Source: Botryococcus braunii
Lineage: Eukaryota; Chlorophyta; Trebouxiophyceae
Length of the DNA: 64,000 nucleotides
Reading direction: 5' to 3'
Assembly: GCA_002005505.1 (NCBI GenBank)
Contig: KV908426.1
Span: 243,637 to 307,636 of the forward strand
In this document: piece after piece, positions 32,753 through 42,811 of the stretch
Layout: every line of letters starts with the position of its first letter
How positions within the stretch are numbered: the first letter of the stretch is position 1
Notes under the pieces: generated by a model
Told to the model about the DNA's origin: nothing
The model's input: the letters and a program-made list of their open reading frames with translations, nothing else
Databases searched by the model: none
Made by a program: the position numbers and the translations under genes

Positions 32753-33613
32753 CTAGGTGATGTTCATGGGGATAGACGAAGACGTGCTTGCTTGTTGCCC
32801 AGGGATCACCTTGATGGGTGGTCCCTGTCCTTTGACTTTGAAAAGAATGTCCCCTCTCCAAAACGTTGTCCATCCTTCATTTCTGAGTGCCAATGCAGTG
32901 GGCAGCAATGCTGCCCTTCCCCCTCGTTGTTTCGTGGTCAAGTCGTCGTCCATGGTGATCTTGAAGTTCTGCCGCAATACTTTGGACTTCTTGAATGCGG
33001 CATGCTTATCTGCAATACTGACAAAACGTATTAGAACCGGTCGTGGACGCTTCGCCTTCGGGTCAAACTTCCCCAACCTCCGAGTCTCCTCAATGCGTAC
33101 AGCTCCAAACAGGTGCTTAACTTCAGTTAATTGCGCCTCCCCGATGCTCTCCTCCACTCCAAAAAGGAGGGCGTTTGGAGACTTCATGGTTTTCTCCAGA
33201 GCATCATTTTGGGATTCCAGCGCTGCCAGCTTGTTGAAGAGTAATTCATCCCTCGCTCTCATGGTTTCCTCAACTGTAGCTTGATTAGAAGCTATTTGTG
33301 CGTCAATTATCGGTTGAACTGCCTCCAAAATATTCTTGGTGATAGTTGGTGTAGCGGCTGCGATTAGATCATCTCGATGCTCGGCCATGAAGTTCGCGCA
33401 TTCTGTCCGAACCATTGCAGGAAGCTGCGCCAAGGTATTATTGATATTGTTTATTGCATTCATAAGATCCTTTAATGTTAATTCTCCCTCCATCTGTGGT
33501 GGCCCTTGTGGTGATCGTTCTAAACGGGTCCGCTTTGTCCCGGCCTCAATAACTTCTGAGGCCATCGCAGGGCCTTTAGGGCTACTAAACATAGACGTGA
33601 TAATAGATGACAT
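32753..33613 (-). CDS. LINE ORF1 RNA-binding protein (L1-like)
   Basis: 286 residues from ATG 33613; an upstream open extension to 33766 crosses into LTR sequence and is not used. The N-terminal half has a heptad-like helical stretch (T-L-K-D-L-M-N-A-I-N-N-I-N-N-T-L) and another around E-E-T-M-R-A-R-D-E-L-L-F-N-K-L-A-A-L, suggesting a coiled-coil trimer. The C-terminal half (R-P-V-L-I-R-F, D-D-D-L-T-T-K-Q-R, L-R-N-E-G-W-T-T-F-W) matches the RRM/CTD of L1 ORF1p and related proteins. It ends 28 bases before the ORF2 start. It likely coats LINE RNA; the frame is intact. Confidence 0.75.
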   Translation of the reverse strand: MSSIITSMFSSPKGPAMASEVIEAGTKRTRLERSPQGPPQMEGELTLKDLMNAINNINNTLAQLPAMVRTECANFMAEHRDDLIAAATPTITKNILEAVQPIIDAQIASNQATVEETMRARDELLFNKLAALESQNDALEKTMKSPNALLFGVEESIGEAQLTEVKHLFGAVRIEETRRLGKFDPKAKRPRPVLIRFVSIADKHAAFKKSKVLRQNFKITMDDDLTTKQRGGRAALLPTALALRNEGWTTFWRGDILFKVKGQGPPIKVIPGQQASTSSSIPMNIT

Positions 33614-33748
33614 TGAAAGAGTCAATAATAGAAAAGTGAGTATTTCTGTCCATAAGTGTCTGGGTAGAAGTATTCCTGTCCATAAGTGTCGACGGAGCTG
33701 ATCGACTGGGCCGATCGACGCGGCATATAAAATTCTGGCAAGTAGTAT

Positions 33749-35124
33749 TGTTGTAGGTAATGACATAGATCAGGTAATTACTTAGGGAGCATTACTGTTG
33801 GACTTATTCAGAGGTATTCTTCTGACTCATCCTAGGCAAAACAGTCGTGCATGCCAGGCTGCCCTGGACGGCACAACACTGTTGGGCCTTAGGTGCAAAC
33901 TACTGCATATTTCTTCCAGCTAGTCCTAGGAACTTGGCTGTGAAGCGACATAATTCCTTGACAGACCTCAGTCTTCCTCACGTAACTTCACATAGAGGTT
34001 TGGATACCTTTGCATTGACTCACACAGCATCGTGGCACTCAGTGGAACTTGTTTTTGGGACCTCGAATACGTATTCGAGGTCAGTCAAACTAATTCTTAG
34101 GCGGCCACATCAGTGTGTTTAATTTGGCACAGAAAATGGGACCTTTAGGTATTTTGTCTAGGAAACATCATCCGTATTGGATTACCAATTAGGGACCTTT
34201 TGGAGTGAGAAGCTTTCAGGGACTCGACTTTTATCGAGTCCCTTGGGCGCCAAACACGGTCAGGTATTTAACTGCTGGAGGCGACAGACTCGTCATTCGT
34301 TGGTTGGCCGAATCCTGTGCCACGGAATGGAAGTCCTGTCTGTTTGCTACAAGTTGAAGCTTGCTATTGCATATTTGATTTGTCTTTGAGACAGTCGCAC
34401 TTGCTTATTGGTTGCCGCAAGGGAAGGCGCTCCTTTCGAACCTGTATCAGTCGCGCCAAAGGGTACGTTGTCACTTTGACAGAGGATAGAATAGCATGAT
34501 GTATTTGATAACCACTGCATTTGCAATGTTGCTCATTGCTCTGGCTAAATCGTAATGCTTGGGGCAATAGGTGTGTCGAGGTCTGACTGACGAAACCTCT
34601 ACAGTGCATTGACAAATCCTTTTGCGGACTTACAGGTATTGATGTAGTTGTGATTTAATGAGATAATTCCTATTTGGTTAGATATTTTGTTGACTGTCGC
34701 AAAACTGTGCTGTTAGGTCGTCAAGGGAACGAGTGTGCCGGACTCAGGTCCGGCACAGAACATGTCTGAGACGATGCTATGAAATCAGCTGATGAGAAAA
34801 GTAATTTATGCGTATATGAGATTGTGCCAGTAGGGCAAGCAGTAACATTGTCCCATGTAATCGATTCGTTGGTTGGCCGAATCCTGTGCCACGGAATGGA
34901 AGTCCTGTCTGTTTGCTACAAGTTGAAGCTTGCTATTGCATATTTGATTTGTCTTTGAGACAGTCGCACTTGCTTATTGGTTGCCGCAAGGGAAGGCGCT
35001 CCTTTCGAACCTGTATCAGTCGCGCCAAAGGGTGTGTCGAGGTCTGACTGACGAAACCTCTACAGTGCATTGACAAATCCTGTTGCGGACTTACAGGTGT
35101 TCTCTCTGCCCATAACCTTTCACA
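33749..35124 (+). repeat. Copia-C 5' LTR
   Basis: 1376 bp from TGTTGTAGG to TTTCACA. It holds a large internal direct duplication, the 20-bp perfect palindrome CCTCGAATACGTATTCGAGG at 34061-34080, and two 10-bp-arm hairpins (34218-34243 and 34734-34757). TATTTAA near 34263 is a possible TATA box. Confidence 0.9.
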
Positions 35125-35138
35125 GGTTATGGGCCCAC
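35125..35138 (+). promoter_or_regulatory. Copia-C primer-binding site
   Basis: GGTTATGGGCCCAC directly after the LTR, the same half-initiator-tRNA site as in Copia-A, B, D and E. Confidence 0.75.
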
Positions 35139-35275
35139 CTGCCCATCGAGCTACGCCGAAGCCAAGGTTTCAGAGTACGAGGAGTCCGCCTTGAATACCT
35201 GCTGCACGTCATATCCAGAACGATTCATATCTGCAAAGTGACCCAGACTTGCAGAAACCCATAACCCTTCACACA

Positions 35276-36011
35276 ATGACCCAGTCTGCGGAATCATCTC
35301 CAATGGACCAGCTGAACCAACAGCCTCCTGTAAGTCTGGGTGGTCAATCCACAGAACAGGAGAAGACAGCACTCCCAGTGGTTTCGATACTGACAGCCTT
35401 ACTGCACGAGGACACGACAAAGCCATCAACAACAAATGTTAAGGTAGCCCATCCCTTATTAAAGGATGGGTGGAATTTCAAGTCCTGGCTTTATGATCTG
35501 ACCACTGCAGCTATCCACAAGGAGTGCACGGAGGCCTTTCAGAAACCCCTTCCTTTCACGAGAGCAAATGCTGCTACCATGATGCTGATCACTGGCAGTG
35601 TCCCAGTGGAGTGGAGTCCTATGTTGACAATGAAGCCCTCTGCCTTTGATGCCCTGTTATACATAGCCAATAAGTTCACTGGAGGACACAACAAGTCTGT
35701 TAACCGCCAGTGGCTACATACACTCAAAACAGAGCACATGACCAGGGAGGAGACGTTCGAGACATTTGTCATGAAAAAATTCATACTTTTCCAGAACCTC
35801 CTGGACAACTCCCACTCCATTGACCCCGAAGATGTCACTAATGCTATTGTGGATTGTCTCCCCACTGAGCTAGCACAGTTCAAAGGAGCACTCTATGGGC
35901 ATTGCTGCGGGCGCTCCTCAGAAGATGTGGTAAAAATCCTGCAGAGCCATGCCTATGGTGCTGGCTTCAATGACCAGCTCCCTCGACCTCTTCCCAAGGC
36001 AGCGGCAGTCC
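35276..36011 (+). pseudogene. gag: Copia-C gag, interrupted by Copia-B
   Basis: ATG 35276 begins a Copia Gag nearly identical to that of Copia-D (51231-52001): W-N-F-K-S-W-L-Y-D-L-T-T-A, P-V-E-W-S-P-M-L, K-F-T-G-G-H-N-K-S-V-N-R-Q-W-L, D-C-L-P-T-E-L-A-Q-F-K-G. The frame is cut after 245 codons by the Copia-B LTR. The remainder at 43511-43722 contains the zinc-knuckle region. Confidence 0.85.
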
Positions 36012-36706
36012 TGTTGAGTTCTGAACATTATTATTGAATGCCTTGTGCTTTAAGTGATCTTCATGTGTGCACTATTAGGATATGGGTCCATTGAGAACAT
36101 AAGGTACCTTGAGACACGGCAGATTCTGGACGTTTTTCGAACATAAGGTACAATCCTATCTAGATCACACGTTTGTCGGATGAACTCTTAAGGCTGCCCC
36201 ACCGGAGTGAATACCAACTGGTTGTGAAAGATGCTGGGCATCACCAGATGCTAGTCTTGTCCGACAGTTGTGTGTGGCACTCAGCAGACAGTCGTACGGA
36301 CTGTAGCTGGAGTAACTTCGTCTATTGACGACCTGTCTGCTTTGTACAGGTACGGTGCGGCAGTGTGTGTTGTATCATTGTTGCTATTGTGAGAGTGAAC
36401 AAGCTTAGTGTACCCTGTAGTCACTCAAACAGATAAGGGACAGTGACTTCAGGGAGTATAGGCATGTACTTGAACGTAGCCGTCTAGAGCCTTATCTAGT
36501 GATTGCTTGATCGGTGCTTGTGTACAAGATAATGATGTAACGGAACTGGTTGTGAAAGATGCTGGGCATCACCAGATGCTAGTCTTGTCCGACAGTTGTG
36601 TGTGGCACTCAGCAGACAGTCGTACGGACTGTAGCTGGAGTAACTTCGTCTATTGACGACCTGTCTGCTTTGTACAGGGAAAGCCGATTGCCCATAACCT
36701 TTCACA
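36012..36706 (+). repeat. Copia-B 5' LTR
   Basis: TGTTGAG...TTTCACA. It holds 135-bp direct repeats at 36216-36350 and 36544-36678. The end GCCCATAACC forms a perfect 10-bp inverted repeat with the start of the PBS. Confidence 0.96.
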
Positions 36707-36720
36707 GGTTATGGGCCCAC
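36707..36720 (+). promoter_or_regulatory. Copia-B primer-binding site
   Basis: GGTTATGGGCCCAC directly after the 5' LTR, complementary to the initiator tRNA-Met anticodon arm. Confidence 0.75.
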
Positions 36721-36870
36721 GCCCTTCCAGCTGAGCCAAGTAAAAGCAGGAGTGAAGGTCGTCTACGGATGGGTCAGACGTAAGCGTCAACAAAGGAGCT
36801 CGAGCATGGCGCAGCGGCGCAAGGGAACTCGAGTGTACCAGGACCATTATCTTACTCACAGTTTACCTTT

Positions 36871-37346
36871 TGTGATGGAATGTAGGGATTTCCCGGCATT
36901 TCTGGACATTTCCCTTACCCCCTAGCCTAGGCGCACATGTGGCGCACATGTCGTACGAGCAACGCGAGTACGCACGTGCCTAGCGTCTAGCCTTGGCTTC
37001 CTAGCCGTCGAATTCCATCGGATAGTTATGGACGTTACTCTCATAGTAGGATTCTAGGATATTTTCTAGATACTATTGTAGAGGTTTGGTGGACTAGTGC
37101 GCTACCATTGGAGGAACGTGAACACACGATCACGAACCACGGGAAGGAACGGATAGAGACGTAAGCCACGGGAAGACACGCACTCAGGTAATTTGGAAGC
37201 TTAGTAGACCACAAGTAGGGAGTGGAAGCTCCGTGAGGTGGGGGTTACTTGTAATTGGAAAGAGCGTCCAACTTGTCGGCCATCCGGCCTTGTCTCTCTC
37301 TCTCTCACAACTTGGAAATTCTCCCTAACTTGTGCATTCTACGACA
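36871..37346. mobile_element. Solo LTR inserted in the Copia-B leader
   Basis: 476 bp starting TGTGATGG and ending ACGACA, flanked by CCTTT at 36866-36870 and 37347-37351. Copia-A has the uninterrupted site (a single CCTTT) at the matching place near 25031-25037, so this is a clean insertion polymorphism between the two copies. No internal coding sequence. Confidence 0.85.
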
Positions 37347-37577
37347 CCTTTCTGGGAAATTCATAATTGAAGTTTTAGCTGTGCTTTATCATTCATAGAC
37401 GTTGTCTAGAAGCACTGAGTGAGTCGGGCCGGACTCCGGCGCAAACTTCTGAGGGGAACATATCTGCTACTACTGTGCAAGACTGGCTGGTAAATTTCCA
37501 TGACATGGAGGGAATTGTAGGGTATTGCTGCATTCCAGAAGTTTATGAGTAAGTTTGGCTGGTGAAGTGACAATAGT

Positions 37578-40500
37578 ATGACAAAAAGGGGCAAAGAAAA
37601 GGAAAGTAGCAGTGAAACAGCAATGTCTCAACCTGGAGAAGTCAGTGGGGCCACTCCAGGGCAGTCTATGACCGGGACACAATCAGCCACTGCAGAACCA
37701 AAGGTGGAGATTGACAAGGCAGCCTACATCCCCAATACCTCTAATCCAAAGATGACTGTCATGCTTGATGATGGAGGGCGCAATTTTGAATTTTGGTATG
37801 AAAATTTGGAGGCGTGCGCAAACACCAAGGGGGTCAGAGCGGCTTTGGAGAGGCCAATGCCAGGGTCGGTGGAGAACTCAGCCATCAAGCAGTGGCTGAT
37901 CCAGTCAGTTCCAGTCATCTGGCATTCTCAGATCTCATGCCACAAAGCAGCGTTCGACTTCATCGCGTGGGTGAAGAACAGTCACACTGGAGGGAGCAAC
38001 CAAGACATCAACCTTGAGTGGTACAAGGAAATGGAGCAGGGCATCAAGACAGGGGAGACACTCAAGGTCTACCTCTACAGAATGATGGATCTGGCTACAA
38101 GTCTCAGAAACAACGCGTTCATCCTCTTGGACCACAATGTTGGGGAGCTGATGGTGAAGGGCCTCCCTCCTGTGCTGAGGCTCGAGTCCCTGGAGGTTAT
38201 GGCAACCGACAAGCCGCCATTGGAGCTGATTCAAAGAATCCTGCGCGCCGCAGCCAGCCGTGGGTACAAGGACCCACCTGCAGAGGGAACACCTCAGGCC
38301 ATGGCAGCTGCAGCAGTGGCTGGTCCCTCTGGGGGGGTAGCTGGAGCGTCATCAAGCGCTGGAGCTGCACCAGGAGTGGGAGCAGTACCGGGAGTTGGAG
38401 CAGCACTACCAGCAAACGAACAGCCTCCCGCTGGCCCCTCTGCAACTACTTTTGGTGGCAGGGGGCGTGGACCTGGCAGGGCAAGAAGGCCCAGAGAGGA
38501 GCTTACATGCCACTTCTGCAAGGCAAAGGGCCACTTCATGACTGACTGCGGACCGCTCAGGCAGCTGCAGGCTCTGCATCAAAACATGCAAGCGGCAAGC
38601 GTTGGGCCTGCAGCTTACTGGGGCCAGGGAGGCCCACAGTCGTCTCCTCAAGCCTGGTGGGACCAGGGATCTGGCCGGGGTGGCCCGCCTTCATCCGCTT
38701 CCAGCCCTGGACCTCCTTCAGCATATAACTATCCAACAAGTCAACACACGTTTCCGGGGTGGCATTTACCACCTCCACCCCCTCCTTCTGGTGAGGCGAT
38801 GTTTATCTCTCTCAATGTGCTTGCCCCAACTTCGCATGGAGCTAGCAGCACATCTTGGTTAATAGATAGTGGTGCCTCTGTGCATATAGTCAATGATCTC
38901 ACATTGCTCCATAATCCAGTTATGCATAGACAGCCTCTTCCTCTGCACTTGGCAACCTCAGACGCCAAGGGAGGAATCATTGCATCTGGGTCTGTATGCC
39001 TTGTGAATGCAAGGCATGAAGTATTCTGGCTGCACAATGTGCAGTGTGTTCCTTCTGCGCATACCAACCTCATTTCAGTCACTGGTGCAATTCAGGATGG
39101 AGCATCTTTCCTGACTGACACTGCAGGTGGTTACACAGCCATGAAGGGACCTGAAGGGTGGTGTGGAGATATCACCCGCGCACGAGGTCTGTTTTTTTTG
39201 GAGTTTGTTAGTCCTGTCAGAGGGCAGCAAGTTGGCTGCAGACATATTGATCACATGGCTGAGGCGTCTCATCTTAGGAAAGGACACGTGTGTAGCGAGA
39301 GATCTCTGTGGCATGCTAGGTTAGGTCATCCTGGTGCCAGCAGCATGCAGAGGTTCTCCAAGGAAGATCTGGTTACAGGAATCAATATCTCCCTTGCTCC
39401 CTGCTCTGAGTGCCCCAAGCACTGTGAATCGTGTATACAAGGGAAACACTCCAGACCTCCTTTCCCTGTATCTTCCAGGCCTGCACATCACCCACTCGAT
39501 AGAGTCCATGTGGATACTGTGGGTCCCATATCACCTCCTGCCATCACAGGTGAACGATATTGGGTCACTGTAGTGGATGAAAGTTCACACCAAGTTGCCT
39601 CCCTGCCTGTGAAGTCAAAGGATTGCATCCCAAAGGCTGTGATAGACCTGCTCCGTTTTTGGCAGACCCAACGAGGCACGGTTGTGAAGTGTGTGAGGAC
39701 TGACAGGGGTTCAGAGTTCCTGAACCAGCAATTCAAAGAGTTTTGTGCTCAGCAGGGCACTAAGATGGAGTCCTCAGCGCCCTACACGCCTCAGCAGAAT
39801 GGGGTGGCGGAGAGGATGAATAGGACCCTGAAGGAGCGAACAAGGACTCTGTTGGTCCATGCTGCAGCAGACCCCTCCCTTTGGAAGGAGGCGCTTGAGA
39901 CAGCTACCCTCCTCTACAATGTGGGTCCTACTTCAGGCAGGTCCCTGACCCCCATGGAATTATTCTTTGGTGTCAAACCTGATGTGTCTGTGCTGCGCAC
40001 GTTTGGCTGTGTAGCCCATGTGCACATTCCCAGTGGCCAAAGGTCTGTTTTTGGGCCCAAGACCATCCCTGGGATGTTTACTGGTTATTGTCCCCAGTCT
40101 AAAGCGTATCGTGTGTACGTGGGGAATGGAGTGTGGAAGGAGAGTAGGGACGTCAGCTTTATCGAGCACTTGAGGGGGGCTGAGAGAGTGGGTCTATCAA
40201 AGGTCCAGCCTGGGTCTGTCTATGATTCTAGGATATCACCCCCCCTTGGCAGTGAGAATCTGGCAACGCCTCAAGCAATTCCCTCTGCTGCTCCACCCAC
40301 GTTCTGGGATGAGGAGGATGACCATGGAGTGGAGACGCTTTCCACTGGGGCTCCTGGGACCTCTGGACTTTGTGCTGGGGATCAGTCTGGAGACGGGACC
40401 ACAGCAGCACATGACCAAGGAAACCCCACCAGCCTGGATTCTACTGTTGGGACCCCAGAACCATCTCAGCACTCGTGGTCGGTGCTTGAGCATATGCAGA

Positions 40501-42791
40501 ATCTGGCCAGGGGGGGTGTAGAAACTCAATCCCAGGTAGAAAAAATGCAGAAGGTACAAGAGGGGTTGCGAATGCAGGGGAAGTCACAAATTCCCCTTCC
40601 TCCAGGGACCACCCTTACAAGGGAGCAGCGTTATGTACAGCGCGTGGCTAGGAGAGAGCATTCTGACATCCCATTGCATGCCCCTGACCCAGGTCAGGCA
40701 ATTGTGAGTGAGCCAAACATGGTTGGTCTCCCTGATATGCAGGGGCAGGTTGAGACAGTCGAGGCTATGTTCGGTGCAGATGTAAGAGATGAGAGCAGTG
40801 GGTTAGACATGCCAGCAGTAGGGGAAGCTGGTGCCCAATCCCAGTCACTGGCTAGTCATGCTTATGGTGTGCAGGCTGACATTGTAGGCGCAGCTCAGGC
40901 AAGTCTGGGTAGTGTGCCCAAGTGTGAGTCCAGGAGAGAGAGAGAGCTGCTGCTCCCCTCTGCATTGCGGAAGGTGCGAGAATGTAAGGGTGCTGCACAT
41001 GAGTCCAGTAGTCAAGGAGAGAGAGAGAGACTTGAGAAGGAATCAGATAATCCCGGCAGTACTGCCCAGTCCCAGCATAAGGTACATAATGTACCTTATT
41101 CTGGCAACCAGGGAGAGAGAGAGAGAGAAGGGAACAGCATCAGTAAGGCTGACAGCCCTGCTGCACCACAGCATAAGGTACAGAGTGTACCTTCTGTCAC
41201 GTTGGGAAAAGTTCACGTGCCCTCAAACTTGAGGGAAGCCCAGCGCTCACCTCAGTGGGAGTTTTGGCAGCAGGCAATGCAAGAGGAGATGGAGTCTTTA
41301 GACACCCATGAGGTTATGCAGTATGTGGAAAGACCCCATGGGCAGAAAGTTATCCCTGTTCATTGGATTTTTTCTACAAAAAACGATGCACATGGGAATG
41401 TCACTCGGTTTAAAGCAAGATTGGTTGCCCAGGGTTGCAGACAGATTCCTGGTATAGATGTTGGTGAGGTTTTTGCACCTACCAGCAGCTATGGTGCTAG
41501 GAGAGCTGTGCTGGCAGTGGCTGCCACACAAAATCTTGAGATCCACCAAGTGGATATCAAGACAGCTTTTCTCAATGGGGAGTTGGAGGAAGAGGTCTAT
41601 GTGACCCAACCACCAGGATTTGAGAATGGCAACACGAGAGTTGTGTGCAAGCTCAGGAAGGCACTCTACGGTCTTAAGCAAGCCCCACGGGCTTGGCACA
41701 AGACCTTGAGCGACAAGTTGAGCGTGATGGGGTATAGTGTGTGCAAGAGCGACGCTGGGGTATACATCAGGAGGGCCCCTGATGGTAATCTGTCGTTTAT
41801 TCTTGTTTATGCCGATGATCTTCTCATAGTTGCCAGAGTGGTTGCAGAGATTGAGTGGGGGAAAGAGTTATTGAAGAAGGACTTCACCATCCATGATTTG
41901 GGAGAGGTGAATGATTTCCTGGGGTGTCAGGTCCTACGCAATAGAGTTCAGGGCACTATTTCCATGAGTTGCACTCCCAAGATTGATGCTCTTGTGGAGA
42001 AGTTTGGCGTTGCTGATGATGGACGTGGGGTTGATACCCCCATGTCCAAGGACTTCGTGGCTAGCAGCAGACCCGAGTCCTCAGATGGTATGTCACATGG
42101 GGCTGGTACCCCTCTGCCACCTGGTCATCGATACTGCGAGTTAATTGGATCGTTACTGTACATAGCCAATACGACCCGGCCTGACATTTCTCAGGCTGTT
42201 GGAGTGTTGTCAAGGTATAGAATGACACCCACTACCTCACACTGGAATGAGGCCATTCGAGTGCTGAAGTACTTGAGAGATACCAGAGAGTTAGCTCTTA
42301 CTCTGGGTGGAAAGGGCCCTGAGCTAGAAGGCTATGTTGATGCCGACTATGCTGGGGACCTGGACCACAGGTATTCCACCACTGGCTATGTTCTATCAGT
42401 CTATGGTAGTGCCGTGGTTTGGGGAAGCAAGAAGCAGAGCTCAGTTGCTACCTCAACTGTGCAAGCTGAGTTTATGGCAGCTGGCCATATTGTGAAGGAA
42501 GCCAACTGGCTAAGGGGCTTCTTGGAAGAGATAGGGGCTGCACCTTGGAGGGTCAAAATTTTCTGTGACAACCAAGGATGCATTTCTAATTTACGGAACC
42601 CCCTGTATTCCAAATTCACAAAGCACGTTGCAGTAAGCTTCCACTACGCTAGGGAAGCTATGGCACTTGGGCAGGTAGATATCCTCTATGTGGAATCTGC
42701 ACGCAATGTGGCTGACATTATGACCAAGCCACTTGCCAAGCCCGTGTTTGTTGGTCATCGTGATTCACTAGGTTTGAGAAGATACACTTAA
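37578..42791 (+). CDS. gag-pol: Copia-B Gag-Pol polyprotein
   Basis: 1737 residues from ATG 37578, same domain order as Copia-A: Gag, zinc knuckle C311-C324, protease D-S-G-A at 430, integrase D646/D709/E745, RT, RNase H. I count five residue differences from Copia-A by reading: H363Q, S442T, C903S, P955S, and V1412A. The last changes the RT active site from Y-V-D-D to Y-A-D-D. The catalytic aspartates are kept and Y-A-D-D occurs in other RTs, so activity is plausible but the change is unusual for Copia. The frame has no stops or shifts. Confidence 0.95.
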   Translation: MTKRGKEKESSSETAMSQPGEVSGATPGQSMTGTQSATAEPKVEIDKAAYIPNTSNPKMTVMLDDGGRNFEFWYENLEACANTKGVRAALERPMPGSVENSAIKQWLIQSVPVIWHSQISCHKAAFDFIAWVKNSHTGGSNQDINLEWYKEMEQGIKTGETLKVYLYRMMDLATSLRNNAFILLDHNVGELMVKGLPPVLRLESLEVMATDKPPLELIQRILRAAASRGYKDPPAEGTPQAMAAAAVAGPSGGVAGASSSAGAAPGVGAVPGVGAALPANEQPPAGPSATTFGGRGRGPGRARRPREELTCHFCKAKGHFMTDCGPLRQLQALHQNMQAASVGPAAYWGQGGPQSSPQAWWDQGSGRGGPPSSASSPGPPSAYNYPTSQHTFPGWHLPPPPPPSGEAMFISLNVLAPTSHGASSTSWLIDSGASVHIVNDLTLLHNPVMHRQPLPLHLATSDAKGGIIASGSVCLVNARHEVFWLHNVQCVPSAHTNLISVTGAIQDGASFLTDTAGGYTAMKGPEGWCGDITRARGLFFLEFVSPVRGQQVGCRHIDHMAEASHLRKGHVCSERSLWHARLGHPGASSMQRFSKEDLVTGINISLAPCSECPKHCESCIQGKHSRPPFPVSSRPAHHPLDRVHVDTVGPISPPAITGERYWVTVVDESSHQVASLPVKSKDCIPKAVIDLLRFWQTQRGTVVKCVRTDRGSEFLNQQFKEFCAQQGTKMESSAPYTPQQNGVAERMNRTLKERTRTLLVHAAADPSLWKEALETATLLYNVGPTSGRSLTPMELFFGVKPDVSVLRTFGCVAHVHIPSGQRSVFGPKTIPGMFTGYCPQSKAYRVYVGNGVWKESRDVSFIEHLRGAERVGLSKVQPGSVYDSRISPPLGSENLATPQAIPSAAPPTFWDEEDDHGVETLSTGAPGTSGLCAGDQSGDGTTAAHDQGNPTSLDSTVGTPEPSQHSWSVLEHMQNLARGGVETQSQVEKMQKVQEGLRMQGKSQIPLPPGTTLTREQRYVQRVARREHSDIPLHAPDPGQAIVSEPNMVGLPDMQGQVETVEAMFGADVRDESSGLDMPAVGEAGAQSQSLASHAYGVQADIVGAAQASLGSVPKCESRRERELLLPSALRKVRECKGAAHESSSQGERERLEKESDNPGSTAQSQHKVHNVPYSGNQGEREREGNSISKADSPAAPQHKVQSVPSVTLGKVHVPSNLREAQRSPQWEFWQQAMQEEMESLDTHEVMQYVERPHGQKVIPVHWIFSTKNDAHGNVTRFKARLVAQGCRQIPGIDVGEVFAPTSSYGARRAVLAVAATQNLEIHQVDIKTAFLNGELEEEVYVTQPPGFENGNTRVVCKLRKALYGLKQAPRAWHKTLSDKLSVMGYSVCKSDAGVYIRRAPDGNLSFILVYADDLLIVARVVAEIEWGKELLKKDFTIHDLGEVNDFLGCQVLRNRVQGTISMSCTPKIDALVEKFGVADDGRGVDTPMSKDFVASSRPESSDGMSHGAGTPLPPGHRYCELIGSLLYIANTTRPDISQAVGVLSRYRMTPTTSHWNEAIRVLKYLRDTRELALTLGGKGPELEGYVDADYAGDLDHRYSTTGYVLSVYGSAVVWGSKKQSSVATSTVQAEFMAAGHIVKEANWLRGFLEEIGAAPWRVKIFCDNQGCISNLRNPLYSKFTKHVAVSFHYAREAMALGQVDILYVESARNVADIMTKPLAKPVFVGHRDSLGLRRYT

Positions 42792-42811
42792 AGCATGCAG
42801 GCAAGGGGAAG

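Larger units (their letters stand above)
29710..33748 (-). mobile_element. LINE (non-LTR retrotransposon, APE type), both ends missing
   Basis: Minus-strand two-ORF element: ORF1 with an L1-like RNA-binding domain and ORF2 with APE endonuclease and reverse transcriptase. The 3' end is replaced by the Gypsy-1 LTR and the 5' end by the Copia-C LTR. A 29-bp tandem repeat (TCTGTCCATAAGTGTC core) at about 33640-33695 lies in its 5' region. Confidence 0.9.

Noticed and set aside
33614..33766. N-terminal extension of LINE ORF1 to 33766
   Set aside because: It runs into the Copia-C LTR and starts at a non-ATG codon; ATG 33613 is the better start.
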